From Candidatus Gastranaerophilales bacterium (lineage in GTDB: Bacteria; Cyanobacteriota; Vampirovibrionia; Gastranaerophilales; Gastranaerophilaceae): a stretch of DNA of 64,000 bases. A program made the translations under genes and the position numbers. The stretch is taken from NCBI GenBank assembly GCA_944323255.1, contig CALURU010000005.1, forward strand, positions 1 to 64,000. The letters are read 5' to 3'. Positions 25,571 to 35,181 of the stretch are shown here, one piece after another. A model generated the notes under the pieces. The model had not been told where the DNA came from and ran no database searches. It was given only the letters and a program-made list of their open reading frames with translations. Numbering within the stretch: the stretch's first letter is position 1; every line of letters starts with the position of its first letter.

Positions 25571-25599
25571 TTAACTTTTATTTAATAATCTGGTATAAT
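25571..25599 (+). promoter_or_regulatory. Probable leaderless promoter of the DUF4127 gene
   Basis: TTAACT (25571-25576), 17-bp spacer, TATAAT (25594-25599). The ATG begins at 25607, so transcription should start at or next to it. No ribosome-binding site is present. Confidence 0.6.
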
Positions 25600-25606
25600 A
25601 GCATTT

Positions 25607-26914
25607 ATGAAAATATGTTTTATACCAATAGATAACCGTCCTGTTTGTTATAATTTAGCAAAAGAGATTGCAGCTATGGACGGAGACATAGAGCTTTTCC
25701 TTCCTCCCAGGGAGTTTCTTGGAGATTTAAAAAAGAATGCAAAAGTAAATAATATTTTAGAATGGCTTGAAAACCAGCCTGAGAGTGATGCGATAATTCT
25801 TGCACTTGATACAATTGCTTACGGCGGTTTAATTCCATCCAGAAGGTCATCAGACAGTATTGACGATATTATTAGCCACCTGTTGCGCCTAAAGCCGCTG
25901 CTTTATGGCAAAAAAGTCTATGCTTTTTCAAGCATAATGCGAATTTCCAACAATAATTACAGTGAAGAAGAGAAAGAATACTGGGCGGAATACGGGAAAA
26001 AAATATTTGAATATTCCTTTTCCGGTATTAATAATGGGATTCCCCGAGAAATTCTAGAGGATTACCTTGCAACACGAAAACGTAACTTTGAAATCAATAA
26101 GCTTTATCTTAAATGGCAGAAAGAAGGGGTTTTTGAAACTTTAATTTTTTCTAAAGATGATTGTGCTCCAAGAGGTTTTAATGTTGAAGAGGCAAAAGAG
26201 CTTGAACGACTCGGAGGAAAGACAAAAACAGGTGCAGATGAGATTCCGCTAACTCTTCTTGCAAGAGCTGTAAAAAAAGATATTAAAATATTTATCCGAT
26301 ATACAGAGCCGGAATACAAAAATTGTATCTCTAACTACGAAGATGTTTCAATTGAACAATCCGTTACCGGACAATTGGAACTCGGCGGGTTTCAGACAGT
26401 ACAGAATCTGAATGATGCAGACATTATACTCATAGTAAACAATTTTATCAAAAAACAAGGCGAACTCGTTATGGAATGGGACACTGAACCGTTCAATAAA
26501 ACATTTACAGCTCCGGAGATTCCATATGCAGTTGCGGATGTAAGATATGCAAACGGAGCTGATAATGCATTTATAAAACAGCTTTTGCCTCAAATCGATT
26601 TAAATAATTTCTTCGGCTATGCGGGCTGGAATACGTCTGCAAACACGCTTGGCAGTCTTTTAGCGGGTATAAAAATTAAATGGAAAGCTAAAAAATACAA
26701 TGAAAAAGCTTTTTGTAAATTACAAATGATAAGGTTTCTTGACGATTGGGCTTATCAGGCAAATGTTAGAAAAACAATACCTGCACCATGTGATATTAAA
26801 GAACTAATGACTCCTTTTGAAAAAATACTGACAAAAAAATTCAATCAAACTACAAGTATTAAATATTCATTCCCATGGCAGCGAAAATTTGAAGTAGAAA
26901 TTAATATTACATAA
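25607..26914 (+). CDS. DUF4127 family protein
   Basis: 435 residues, no signal peptide. Family-typical opening CFIPIDNRPVCYNLAKEIA, then LFLPPREFLGD, ILALDTIAYGGLIPSRR (about 65-81), FSSIMRISNNNYSEEEKEYW and GYAGWNTSANTLGSLLAG (about 345). DUF4127 proteins occur in Firmicutes and gut bacteria. Their alpha/beta layout suggests an enzyme acting on sugars or a periplasmic ligand, but no function is established to my knowledge. Predicted leaderless. Confidence 0.88.
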   Translation: MKICFIPIDNRPVCYNLAKEIAAMDGDIELFLPPREFLGDLKKNAKVNNILEWLENQPESDAIILALDTIAYGGLIPSRRSSDSIDDIISHLLRLKPLLYGKKVYAFSSIMRISNNNYSEEEKEYWAEYGKKIFEYSFSGINNGIPREILEDYLATRKRNFEINKLYLKWQKEGVFETLIFSKDDCAPRGFNVEEAKELERLGGKTKTGADEIPLTLLARAVKKDIKIFIRYTEPEYKNCISNYEDVSIEQSVTGQLELGGFQTVQNLNDADIILIVNNFIKKQGELVMEWDTEPFNKTFTAPEIPYAVADVRYANGADNAFIKQLLPQIDLNNFFGYAGWNTSANTLGSLLAGIKIKWKAKKYNEKAFCKLQMIRFLDDWAYQANVRKTIPAPCDIKELMTPFEKILTKKFNQTTSIKYSFPWQRKFEVEINIT

Positions 26915-26941
26915 TATTTCGGCTTTATAATTGTTAATAAT

Positions 26942-26970
26942 TTGTCTTAACGCATTGTTTGGGGTAATAT
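26942..26970 (+). promoter_or_regulatory. Probable leaderless promoter of the hybrid kinase gene
   Basis: TTGTCT (26942-26947), 17-bp spacer, TAATAT (26965-26970), then the ATG at 26977. There is no Shine-Dalgarno in the six intervening bases. Confidence 0.6.
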
Positions 26971-26976
26971 AAGATT

Positions 26977-28542
26977 ATGGATACGGGGAAAATAGTCGTA
27001 GTCGATGATGAAAAAATAGTTACCTCAGCTTTTAAAACTCTGTTAAAGGTCGAGGGTTTTTCTGATGCTCATTTTTTCAACAGCCCTCAAGATGCACTTG
27101 AGTTTTTAAAAAATAATACTCCTGATTTAGTGATATCAGATTTTTTAATGCCTGAAATGAACGGGCTTGAATTTTTAAGCGAAGTAAAAAAGATGTATCC
27201 GGAAGTAAGTAAAATATTGCTTACAGGCTATGCAGACAAAGAAAATGCAATAAGAGCTATCAATGAAGTCGGACTATACAGGTATATAGAAAAACCCTGG
27301 GATAATGACGATTTAATTATAAATATCAAAAACGGCATAGAAAGAAGCTACCTTTTAAGTGAATTACGCAAAAAGATTGCAGAGCTTGAAGATGCAAAAA
27401 AAGAATTGGAAAAATATTCACACAACCTTGAACAAATTGTTGAAGAGCGGACTGCTGACTTAAAACAGTCAAATGCAAAACTTGAAGGGATTTTCAACTA
27501 TTGCGCAGACGGAATCATTATTATTAACGAGGACGGAATTATTGAACAGGTTAACCCTGCCTGCGAAAATCTTATCGGACTTATAGGTTCCAAGCTAGTA
27601 TCTTCGTCTATTGATGACTATTTGTTTTCTAAAAAGACTTTTATCTCAAAAGAACTTCACAGGCTTGATGAAAGGGAGCTGCTTTTGAGGGATTTTTATA
27701 TTAAAAACCCATTGAGCAATGTCGAAATTCCTGTCGAAGTAAGCTTTGCAAGAATCAATCCGGATGATGAATTCAAGCGTTTTGTCGGCGTAATAAGGGA
27801 TGTCACTGAACAGAAAAAGTCCGATAAATTGAGGGATGATTTTATTGCAACACTTACCCATGATCTGCGTACACCGCTTCTTGCAGCGATTCAGACTCTT
27901 AAATTCTTTCTGGATGGAGCACTCGGCGAATTGGACGAAAAACAGAAAGTCTTACTCGCAACTATGCAGAAGAGTAATGAGGACTTACTCGGGTTAGTAA
28001 ATGCACTGCTGGAAGTTTACAAATACGATGCAGAGAAACTAACATTAGCTAAGACAAATTTTAATATTTACAATCTTGTAGAACAGGTTTTTCAGGAGCT
28101 TCTGCCGCTTGCGCAATCTAAAAATATTGATTTTAGTATTGACTGCTCCGACAAAGATCTGGAAATCAATGCTGACAGAAGCGAAATCAGGCGTGTAATA
28201 TGCAACCTATGCGGCAACGCTATTAATTATACGCAAGAAGGCGGCAAAGTTAAAATAACCTTGAAAAATGAAGGTAATGATTTAATATTTTCTGTATCTG
28301 ATAATGGCTGCGGCATACCGCAGGAGGATATTCCGAATATGTTCCAGCGTTTTTCACAGGGAACGAGCAAAAAACGGTCAACCGGAACCGGACTCGGGCT
28401 GTATTTATCCCGCCAGATTATTGAATCACATGGGGGAAAAATATGGCTGGAAAGCAGTTTAAATAAAGGCAGCGAATTTTCATTCCTGCTTACGGATACG
28501 GTTACCGGCGGAATTAAGCAATGTGAAGGAAGTTTAGTATGA
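26977..28542 (+). CDS. Hybrid response regulator-PAS-histidine kinase
   Basis: 521 residues. A receiver domain (1-120) with phospho-acceptor Asp in LVISDFLMPEMNG (about 54-56) is followed by a coiled coil (about 128-165), a PAS domain (about 170-275), HisKA with His295 in LTHDLRTPLLAAIQ, and HATPase_c with CNLCGNAINYT, DNGCGIP and GTGLGLYLSRQI. It is cytoplasmic, with no membrane helix. It takes phosphate from an upstream kinase and/or autophosphorylates. It overlaps the next gene (NarL-type regulator) by 4 bp, its likely partner. Predicted leaderless mRNA. Confidence 0.92.
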   Translation: MDTGKIVVVDDEKIVTSAFKTLLKVEGFSDAHFFNSPQDALEFLKNNTPDLVISDFLMPEMNGLEFLSEVKKMYPEVSKILLTGYADKENAIRAINEVGLYRYIEKPWDNDDLIINIKNGIERSYLLSELRKKIAELEDAKKELEKYSHNLEQIVEERTADLKQSNAKLEGIFNYCADGIIIINEDGIIEQVNPACENLIGLIGSKLVSSSIDDYLFSKKTFISKELHRLDERELLLRDFYIKNPLSNVEIPVEVSFARINPDDEFKRFVGVIRDVTEQKKSDKLRDDFIATLTHDLRTPLLAAIQTLKFFLDGALGELDEKQKVLLATMQKSNEDLLGLVNALLEVYKYDAEKLTLAKTNFNIYNLVEQVFQELLPLAQSKNIDFSIDCSDKDLEINADRSEIRRVICNLCGNAINYTQEGGKVKITLKNEGNDLIFSVSDNGCGIPQEDIPNMFQRFSQGTSKKRSTGTGLGLYLSRQIIESHGGKIWLESSLNKGSEFSFLLTDTVTGGIKQCEGSLV

Positions 28543-29198
28543 TTAGAATTTTGCTGATTGAAGATCACGAATTATACCGTATGGGCTTATCAATGCTTAT
28601 AGATAAAGCTGATGGAATTGAATTATGCGCACAGGCGGCTGACGGGCTGGAAGGTATTAAAGCTGCAAAAGAAATAAGACCTGACGTTATATTAATGGAT
28701 ATAGGACTTCCTAATGTAGACGGAATCGAAGCTACACAAAGGATTAAGGACTTTAATCCGGAAATTAAAATTTTAATTTTCACATCCCGTGACAGTGAAA
28801 ATGACGTATTCGAAGCGTTCAAAGCCGGCGCAGACGGATATATTATGAAAGGCGCAACTCCTGAGCAGACAATATCAGCGATAAAAGCAGTATATGAAGG
28901 AGTTGGCTGGATTGATCCAAATATTGCAAGACTTGTTTTTTCAAACCTTCAAAGACCGCAAAAACAGGTTATTACAACTCCTGAAATTAAAAAGTCGCCA
29001 AACTCATACGGACTTACCGAACGGGAACTGGATGTACTTGAACTTATGGTAGAAGGTCTTTCAAACCCGCAGATTGCTGATAAACTTGTTATCACAAGGG
29101 CGACTGCAAAAGCACACGTCCATAGTATTTTACAAAAACTCTGCGTTTCCTCAAGGACTCAGGCTACTGTTACCGCTATGAAAGAGGGGCTTGTTTAA
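28539..29198 (+). CDS. NarL/LuxR-type response regulator
   Basis: 219 residues. The receiver domain has ILLIEDHELYRMG at its start and phospho-Asp in VILMDIGLPNVDG (about 53). Next comes a linker, then a C-terminal LuxR HTH: LTERELDVLELMVEGLSNPQ and KLVITRATAKAHVHSILQKL. It is the DNA-binding output of the preceding kinase, coupled by an ATGA overlap. The next gene begins on its last base. Confidence 0.95.
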   Translation: MIRILLIEDHELYRMGLSMLIDKADGIELCAQAADGLEGIKAAKEIRPDVILMDIGLPNVDGIEATQRIKDFNPEIKILIFTSRDSENDVFEAFKAGADGYIMKGATPEQTISAIKAVYEGVGWIDPNIARLVFSNLQRPQKQVITTPEIKKSPNSYGLTERELDVLELMVEGLSNPQIADKLVITRATAKAHVHSILQKLCVSSRTQATVTAMKEGLV

Positions 29199-30433
29199 TG
29201 TTTGAAGCTTTAGCCGGTATGTTTATGGCTATGAAAGTACATTTTCAACAAATGAAATACCCTTTTATAAAAAGGTCTGATCATATTGTTGCGGAAACAA
29301 TATACTTGAATGAAGTTGATAAAGTTGATGAAAAAGAAAAATATCAAAAAAGTAAAATGCCCGAATCCGGTTATATGACTGTTGAAGAATACGAAGCTTT
29401 ATCCAGAGGAAAATCTAAGAAAGAAATTAATGACGACATTTTAGATAAGGCAGAAATGCCAAAAGACGAAAATATGGTTTACATACCCCAGAAGAAGTTT
29501 AAACTTGTCAAATACAATGACCCTGTCGGCAGTCCGGAATTGACCCTACCGAGAAAACTGAATTTTGACAGACAAATTAATGCACAGGGTATTGTGTCTG
29601 GCGATTTTACTAAGCTTGTGTATCCGGCAGTATATTATTATGCCCAGTCTGACTGTACAAGCTGCGATTTGTTTTTGATAAATCTTGACTCTTCACTTTC
29701 CAATATTGAAAAAGTAAAGAAAGCAAATATTGTAAATAAAGAAGAAAAGCCTTTAATATCTACCTCGAAGGACATTGACACAAAGTTTATATTTAGAACT
29801 CTAACCCCTATTGATTTTTCGCCGGACAATACAAAACTCGTAGTTAAGGAAAAGGTCGGTCACAGACATGACGGTATATGGCAAACAGATTTATGGGTAT
29901 ACGATTTTGAGACAAAAGAGGCAAGAAAATTACCTCAAATCAGAGATGCCATTGTTAATTACTGGGCGCTTGCCGGAGGAGTTGATTTTGATGAAAAACG
30001 CTGGGATATTTATCCGATGGGGTTTGATGCAAATGATGAGAACAGAATTATCGTTTGTGCTTATGCTTACACCGGTGATGTTCCGAAGTTCTTAGGAACT
30101 TGGAGTATAGATATTTATGGAGAAAATTCCCGTCTTGAATCGCTTTCAGGAGCAAGTTTTCCGGTTGCTACCGTAGGTTACAGACTGGAGCAGGAGGCAG
30201 AAGTTATTCCGCCATCAGAGGTTAAATTTGATGCAAAGCAGGCTAAGGAGCAAGCTAAAGACAAAGAAAAAGCTGCTAAAGATGCAAAGAATTTTGAAAA
30301 AGATATAAAACGTCTGGAATATCAAAGAAAACTTGAGCAGATGGATATGCAGACTATGATAAAAATTCGTGAACGCCAGCAGTATATAAAAGATAATTAC
30401 AAAAAAGGTGCGGACGGATTCACAGGCTCATAA
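29198..30433 (+). CDS. Hypothetical protein with propeller-like core and coiled-coil tail
   Basis: 411 residues, family not recognised. The middle has repeating strands such as GIVSGDFTKLVYPAVYYY, LTPIDFSPDNTKLVVKEKVG and TDLWVYDFETKEARKLP. These resemble TolB/WD-type beta-propeller blades. The last 75 residues are a Lys/Glu/Ala coiled coil (AKQAKEQAKDKEKAAKDAKN). There is no signal peptide. It is translationally coupled to the response regulator, so it may be part of the signalling operon or only co-transcribed. Confidence 0.6.
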   Translation: MFEALAGMFMAMKVHFQQMKYPFIKRSDHIVAETIYLNEVDKVDEKEKYQKSKMPESGYMTVEEYEALSRGKSKKEINDDILDKAEMPKDENMVYIPQKKFKLVKYNDPVGSPELTLPRKLNFDRQINAQGIVSGDFTKLVYPAVYYYAQSDCTSCDLFLINLDSSLSNIEKVKKANIVNKEEKPLISTSKDIDTKFIFRTLTPIDFSPDNTKLVVKEKVGHRHDGIWQTDLWVYDFETKEARKLPQIRDAIVNYWALAGGVDFDEKRWDIYPMGFDANDENRIIVCAYAYTGDVPKFLGTWSIDIYGENSRLESLSGASFPVATVGYRLEQEAEVIPPSEVKFDAKQAKEQAKDKEKAAKDAKNFEKDIKRLEYQRKLEQMDMQTMIKIRERQQYIKDNYKKGADGFTGS

Positions 30434-30435
30434 AA

Positions 30436-31596
30436 CTATTCAACCTTAAACTTGACTTTCTGCCCTTCTTTTAATTCATCAGTCAGGTTTGTAATAAGTA
30501 ATTCATTTCCCTTCAAACCTTCCAGAATTTCTATTCTGTCGCCGTAATCTTTTCCTTGTTTAACTTTTAGAAAATGAACGGTTGAATCAGACGGATCTAT
30601 TTCTGCAACATACTGATCCGGAGTTGAGAATGTTGTAAGACAAGAAGGTTTTACCGTAATCATTTTTTGTTTGCCTTTTAAATCAAGATTGGTTTTCACA
30701 TACAATCCACTGTACAATCCTGATTTTCCGTCATTTGGAATTATGAGAGCAACTTCCATGGTTCTTGAAACATTATCTAATTTACCTGAAATCTGTGAGA
30801 TTTTACCTTTTATTTTCTGGGAAGGATTTTCCGGTATATATACATCAACTTCTTGCCCGTCTTTAATAAACCTTACATAGCTTTGCGGAACAAATATTGT
30901 CGCACGGAATTTGTCTATTTGTTGAATTTCAAACAAACTTGTGCTTGTAGCGCTTCCGCCTGCCACAACGTTTGCCCCCGCATCTATTCCGTATTTGCTA
31001 ATCACTCCATCAAACGGTGCTACAACCTGTTTATAACTCTGCAAGGCAAGCAGTCTGTTGTAATCCTCTTTTGCTTTTTCTACATCCGCCTGAGCGCTTT
31101 CATAATTCATTTCAGAGGTCTTGAAAGCATTGTATTTTGCCTCTAAATCCTGTATAGAAATTGCACCGTCTGTTGCAGAATTATTATATCTTTCGTAAGT
31201 TCTTGAAGCATAATCATATTGATACTTACTCTCCATTAATTTCTTTTCCGCAGCAATCAGAGCGGATTTAGCCGAGGCGGCTTCGGCATCCAGATCCGGA
31301 GTATCAATTTCTGCAAGAAGCTGACCCTTTTTGACTTTTTCTCCGAGCTCTACATATCTGTCTTTGACCAGTCCGTTAATTCGTGAAAAAATTTCAGTTT
31401 GCAAAAAGGGTTTAAGTTCGCCTGAAAGTTCAAGATTATAGATTCCGTCAGAAATTTGCGCCTTTTCTACAATTGCAACATACTTTGTTTCTCTGGCGTT
31501 AATAGAAGTTGTAAAAAATCTCACAATTTTAGGAACGATTCCTATAGTGAAGAATATTGCAACAACAATTAATATTATTTTTTTATTCATTTTCAT
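30436..31596 (-). CDS. RND efflux periplasmic adaptor (membrane fusion protein)
   Basis: 386 residues. N-terminal membrane anchor (about 5-25). Biotinyl-lipoyl-like halves are GELKPFLQTEIFSRINGLV (about 55) and YKQVVAPFDGVISKYGID (about 190), with an alpha-hairpin between and a beta-barrel (VPQSYVRFIKDGQEVDVYIP) after. It links the inner-membrane RND pump to the TolC channel. It is the last gene of the three-gene minus-strand efflux cluster, with an unusual 203-bp gap before the pump gene that holds repeats. Confidence 0.93.
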   Translation of the reverse strand: MKMNKKIILIVVAIFFTIGIVPKIVRFFTTSINARETKYVAIVEKAQISDGIYNLELSGELKPFLQTEIFSRINGLVKDRYVELGEKVKKGQLLAEIDTPDLDAEAASAKSALIAAEKKLMESKYQYDYASRTYERYNNSATDGAISIQDLEAKYNAFKTSEMNYESAQADVEKAKEDYNRLLALQSYKQVVAPFDGVISKYGIDAGANVVAGGSATSTSLFEIQQIDKFRATIFVPQSYVRFIKDGQEVDVYIPENPSQKIKGKISQISGKLDNVSRTMEVALIIPNDGKSGLYSGLYVKTNLDLKGKQKMITVKPSCLTTFSTPDQYVAEIDPSDSTVHFLKVKQGKDYGDRIEILEGLKGNELLITNLTDELKEGQKVKFKVE

Positions 31597-31673
31597 ATTT
31601 TTTACCTTTTTTGTTTATTATCCGACAAATATTCCCTTTAGTCATTTTTTTATTTTATTTGCATTTTCAGTAT

Positions 31674-31713
31674 GATAGCGGAAGACCGTGCCGGGAGCGT
31701 GTGGAGGAAATAT
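31674..31713 (+). repeat. Left arm of a 40-bp inverted repeat flanking the RND pump gene
   Basis: GATAGCGGAAGACCGTGCCG and the following 20 bases match the reverse complement of 34997-35036 at 35 of 40 positions. The two arms face each other across the 3.1-kb pump gene. A CCTTCCCTC..GAAGGAAGG palindrome follows at about 31758-31784. Confidence 0.8.
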
Positions 31714-31799
31714 TAATCTTTGATGCTTAATTTACACTCTTTCAATTAGCACCCATCCTAACCTTCCCTCATAAAGGAAGGAAGGCACCATACCAATAT

Positions 31800-34700
31800 T
31801 TAAATTTCAAATTTCTTGTTTTTATTCCATATTGCAAACAACATTGGAACAATAACAAGTGTTGCGTAAGTTGCAAACAAAAGCCCGCCTATGACAGTAC
31901 GTCCGATAGGAGCATTTTGTTCGCCGCCTTCTCCGATTCCGAGCGCCATCGGAAGCATACCGAGAATCATAGCTGACGCAGTCATTATAACCGGCCTCAT
32001 TCTTGTATAACCCGCCTGAACTGCAGCACGAACAGAAGAATAACCGACTTTCATTTTATCCGTTGCAAAAGATACAACAAGAATAGAGTTTGCGCAGGAT
32101 ACACCAACCGCCATAATTGAACCCATCAAAGCCTGAACAGAGAAGGTCGTATCTGATACAAATAACATCCAAATAATTCCGGAAAGTGCAAGCGGAACAG
32201 GTGTAATTATGATAAACGGATTTCTCCAGGATTGGAAATTTACAACAATCAGCAAATATACCAGAACCAATGCCAAAATTAATCCTGAAAGCAATGAAGT
32301 AAATACATAATTCATAGATTTTGCCTGACCGTGAATATTAATAAATGTTCCTCTCGGCGCTTGCTTTTCATATTTTTTAACAACCTTATTAACGTCTCCT
32401 GCAACGCCAGCCAGGTCTCTGTCCTGAATATTCATCAAAATATCAAATACCGGCATAATATCATAATGGTTTACTACACTCGAAGTTACGCCCGATTTAA
32501 CCGTCGCTACATTTGCAAGCCTTACCGGAGTTTTATTACTGTAAGAAACCGGAATATCCGTTACATTTTTTACAGTGTCAACATTATACTGCGGAACTTG
32601 AAGAGCAAGCGTATAATTTACGCCATTTCCCGGGTCAACCCAGTAATTCGGTGCGACCTGTCCGCTTGAAGTGAGAGCCGTCAGAACATTTCTTGAAACA
32701 GTTTCCTGCGAAAGATTCATCATAGAAGCCCTGACTTTATCAACATTGACACGAATTTCAGGCGCATCTGTAATTTGATGAATATGAGCATCTGCAACAC
32801 CACGAATTTTCTTAATATCCTCAAGCATTTTGACAGCAAGTTTATAATTCTCTTCAATATTTTTACCCTGAATCTGAACATCGATAGGAGAAGCCAGCCC
32901 AAAGTTGAGAATTTTACCTACCATATCAGCATTCTGGAAGAAAAAGACTGTATCCGGATATTCTTCATTTAAAACTTTTCTTAGTCTCTTCACATATTTC
33001 TTTGTTGGTTTGTGATTTTCTTTCAGAGCAATTAGAATTTCGCCATCGCCGACACCAATTTGAGAGCTGTCCATAAATGCTAAGTTCAAAGAGCTTGCAG
33101 GAAGTCCGATATTATCAAGAATAGTTTCAAGTTCATTTTCAGGAATCACTTTTCTTATTGTATCTTCTATCCGCTTGAACTCTCTTGCAGTCTCTTCAAT
33201 CCTTGTTCCGTGAGGTGCGTAAACATGAAGTCTTATCTGACCGGCATCAACTTCAGGGAAGAAATTCTGTCCGATAAGCGGAGAAATCAAAAGAGCGGAT
33301 AAAACAATTAATCCGTAAACCATACCTATAACCTTTGGTCTTTCCATAACGGATTTTACCAGATATGTTTTATATGCTTTTCTTAATTTTGCAAAATTTG
33401 TATTTACAAAATCATTAACCTTAAAAAGTATTGACTTGGGATTCAAGACTTCAGTTTTTCTCAAAAGTTTATCTACCAACACCGGCACAAGAGTATTTGA
33501 AAGTAAGTAAGAACCTAACATTGAAAAGATTACAGACATTGCAAGCGGTATAAAAAGGTATTTTGTAGCACCTTCCATTAAAAATATCGGAGCAAATACC
33601 ATACAAATAGAAAGAGTTGAGACAAGAGTCGGAACAGCAACTTCTGAAGTTGATTTATAGATAATTTCTTCAATTGCTGCATTTTTCATAACGGATTTGT
33701 TTCTTAAAATATTTTCAATAACAACAGTTGCGTTATCAACAAGCATACCGATTGCAAGCCCGAGACCGCTCAGAGACATCATATTTATTGTCTGCCCGAA
33801 GATTGAAGAAAAGATTACCGCAAATAAAACAGAAAGCGGTATCGAAATTGCAATAATAAAAGTTGAGCGAACACTTCCTAAAAATATTAACACCATTAAT
33901 GCTGTCAGTAAGGCTGCAAGCGTTCCGGAGAAAATAACATCACGAATGGAAGCTTTTACAAAAACCGATTGGTCAAAAAGAACCTGCATTTTAACACTTT
34001 CAGGTATAATTTTTGAAATTACCGGTAAAAGGTTCTTTACTCCGTCTACAACTTTAAGAGAAGAGATTTTCCCTGACTTATAAACCGTCATCAAAGAGCC
34101 CGGTGTCCCGTTTTCTCTTACAATATTTGTCTGAATAGCATTCCCGTCATGAATGTGCCCGATATCAGACAAATACACTACCTGATTCGTCTTTGGAGAA
34201 GTTATAGGGAATTTATTCATCTCATCAACGGTAGAAGATGCGTTATTCAAAGAAACCAGATAATCAATTCCGCCTATTTTAGTGTTTCCTGAAGGTATAA
34301 TAACGTTTTGAGCCGCAACAGCTCTGGTTACATCTGCCGGAGTAAGCCCCCTTGCCTCCATTTTCTGCATATCGAGATCAACAATTATCTGACGTACTTT
34401 ACCGCCCATAGGTAGCGGAACTTGCGCTCCTGCAACCTTTGTTAACTGAACCTTAATATTATTCTGCGCAAGGTCGGTTACTTTCTGAATCGGAAGTTTT
34501 AGGGATGAAATTACTACCTGCAAAACAGGTACGGTTGTCGGGGTATATTTCAGAATATTCGGCGGCATTATACCCGCAGGCATTGTTCTCATACAAACCT
34601 GAGAAGTCGCACTAACCTGTGTAATTCCGGTATTTATATCTGCCCCAGGATGGAGAAAAACTCTTATAACTCCGACCCCAAGCAGGGATTGGGATTCAAT

Positions 34701-34943
34701 ATGTTCAATATCATTAACGCTTGAAGCATAAGCACGCTCTGCAATTGTTACAATTCTTCTTTCAATATCCTTAGCCGGCATACCGGTATAAGTCCATACT
34801 GCAGTAACTACAGGTGTATTAATTTCCGGAAAAATATCAATCGGAGTTTTAAAAATAGCAACTAAACCCATAATCAAAATGAACAGTGCCATTACAATTA
34901 CGGTGTAATAATATTTTAAAACCATTTTTATGAAGTTTTTCAC
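31800..34943 (-). CDS. RND multidrug/metabolite efflux permease
   Basis: 1047 residues, AcrB length. N-terminal helix, then the porter domain with FPEINTPVVTAVWTYTGMPA, then transmembrane block 1 including GMLVDNATVVIENILRN (helix 4 region with its conserved Asp near 405). A second periplasmic repeat and transmembrane block 2 (LMGSIMAVGVSCANSILVVS, GMLPMALGIGEGGEQNAPIG) follow. Proton-driven export of hydrophobic compounds. The start is GTG with AAGGAG 12 bp upstream; the ATG at 34925 is an alternative. Substrates cannot be read from sequence. Confidence 0.95.
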   Translation of the reverse strand: MKNFIKMVLKYYYTVIVMALFILIMGLVAIFKTPIDIFPEINTPVVTAVWTYTGMPAKDIERRIVTIAERAYASSVNDIEHIESQSLLGVGVIRVFLHPGADINTGITQVSATSQVCMRTMPAGIMPPNILKYTPTTVPVLQVVISSLKLPIQKVTDLAQNNIKVQLTKVAGAQVPLPMGGKVRQIIVDLDMQKMEARGLTPADVTRAVAAQNVIIPSGNTKIGGIDYLVSLNNASSTVDEMNKFPITSPKTNQVVYLSDIGHIHDGNAIQTNIVRENGTPGSLMTVYKSGKISSLKVVDGVKNLLPVISKIIPESVKMQVLFDQSVFVKASIRDVIFSGTLAALLTALMVLIFLGSVRSTFIIAISIPLSVLFAVIFSSIFGQTINMMSLSGLGLAIGMLVDNATVVIENILRNKSVMKNAAIEEIIYKSTSEVAVPTLVSTLSICMVFAPIFLMEGATKYLFIPLAMSVIFSMLGSYLLSNTLVPVLVDKLLRKTEVLNPKSILFKVNDFVNTNFAKLRKAYKTYLVKSVMERPKVIGMVYGLIVLSALLISPLIGQNFFPEVDAGQIRLHVYAPHGTRIEETAREFKRIEDTIRKVIPENELETILDNIGLPASSLNLAFMDSSQIGVGDGEILIALKENHKPTKKYVKRLRKVLNEEYPDTVFFFQNADMVGKILNFGLASPIDVQIQGKNIEENYKLAVKMLEDIKKIRGVADAHIHQITDAPEIRVNVDKVRASMMNLSQETVSRNVLTALTSSGQVAPNYWVDPGNGVNYTLALQVPQYNVDTVKNVTDIPVSYSNKTPVRLANVATVKSGVTSSVVNHYDIMPVFDILMNIQDRDLAGVAGDVNKVVKKYEKQAPRGTFINIHGQAKSMNYVFTSLLSGLILALVLVYLLIVVNFQSWRNPFIIITPVPLALSGIIWMLFVSDTTFSVQALMGSIMAVGVSCANSILVVSFATDKMKVGYSSVRAAVQAGYTRMRPVIMTASAMILGMLPMALGIGEGGEQNAPIGRTVIGGLLFATYATLVIVPMLFAIWNKNKKFEI

Positions 34944-34996
34944 GTTTTTGATATTCTCCTTTTCCCCGATGTTTAGTAGTTGTACTTTTAAGAATT

Positions 34997-35036
34997 ATAT
35001 TTCTTCCACACGCTCCAGGCACAGCCTCCCGCTATC
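34997..35036 (-). repeat. Right arm of the 40-bp inverted repeat flanking the RND pump gene
   Basis: Partner of 31674-31713 in inverted orientation. It lies in the 238-bp gap between the pump and TolC-type genes. The GTCAGGTAAAACCTGAC hairpin (35066-35082) and low-complexity TCACTC/TTCAC runs lie beside it. Confidence 0.8.
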
Positions 35037-35065
35037 GTTTCAGAAATACAATTCTTAAAGTTTTT

Positions 35066-35090
35066 GTCAGGTAAAACCTGACCTACAATT
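35066..35090. repeat. GTCAGGTAAAACCTGACCTA palindromic repeat
   Basis: Identical over 21 bases (GTCAGG..CCTGACCTAC) to 1375-1395. It is a small hairpin repeat; the remainder of this gap (35091-35181) is low-complexity pyrimidine-rich DNA with no gene. Confidence 0.75.
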
Positions 35091-35181
35091 CTACATATTC
35101 TTTAATACTCCCTTCACTCTTCACCCTTCACACCTCACGCTTTTCCACCATTCACTACTCACTATTCACTAATTAATACAT

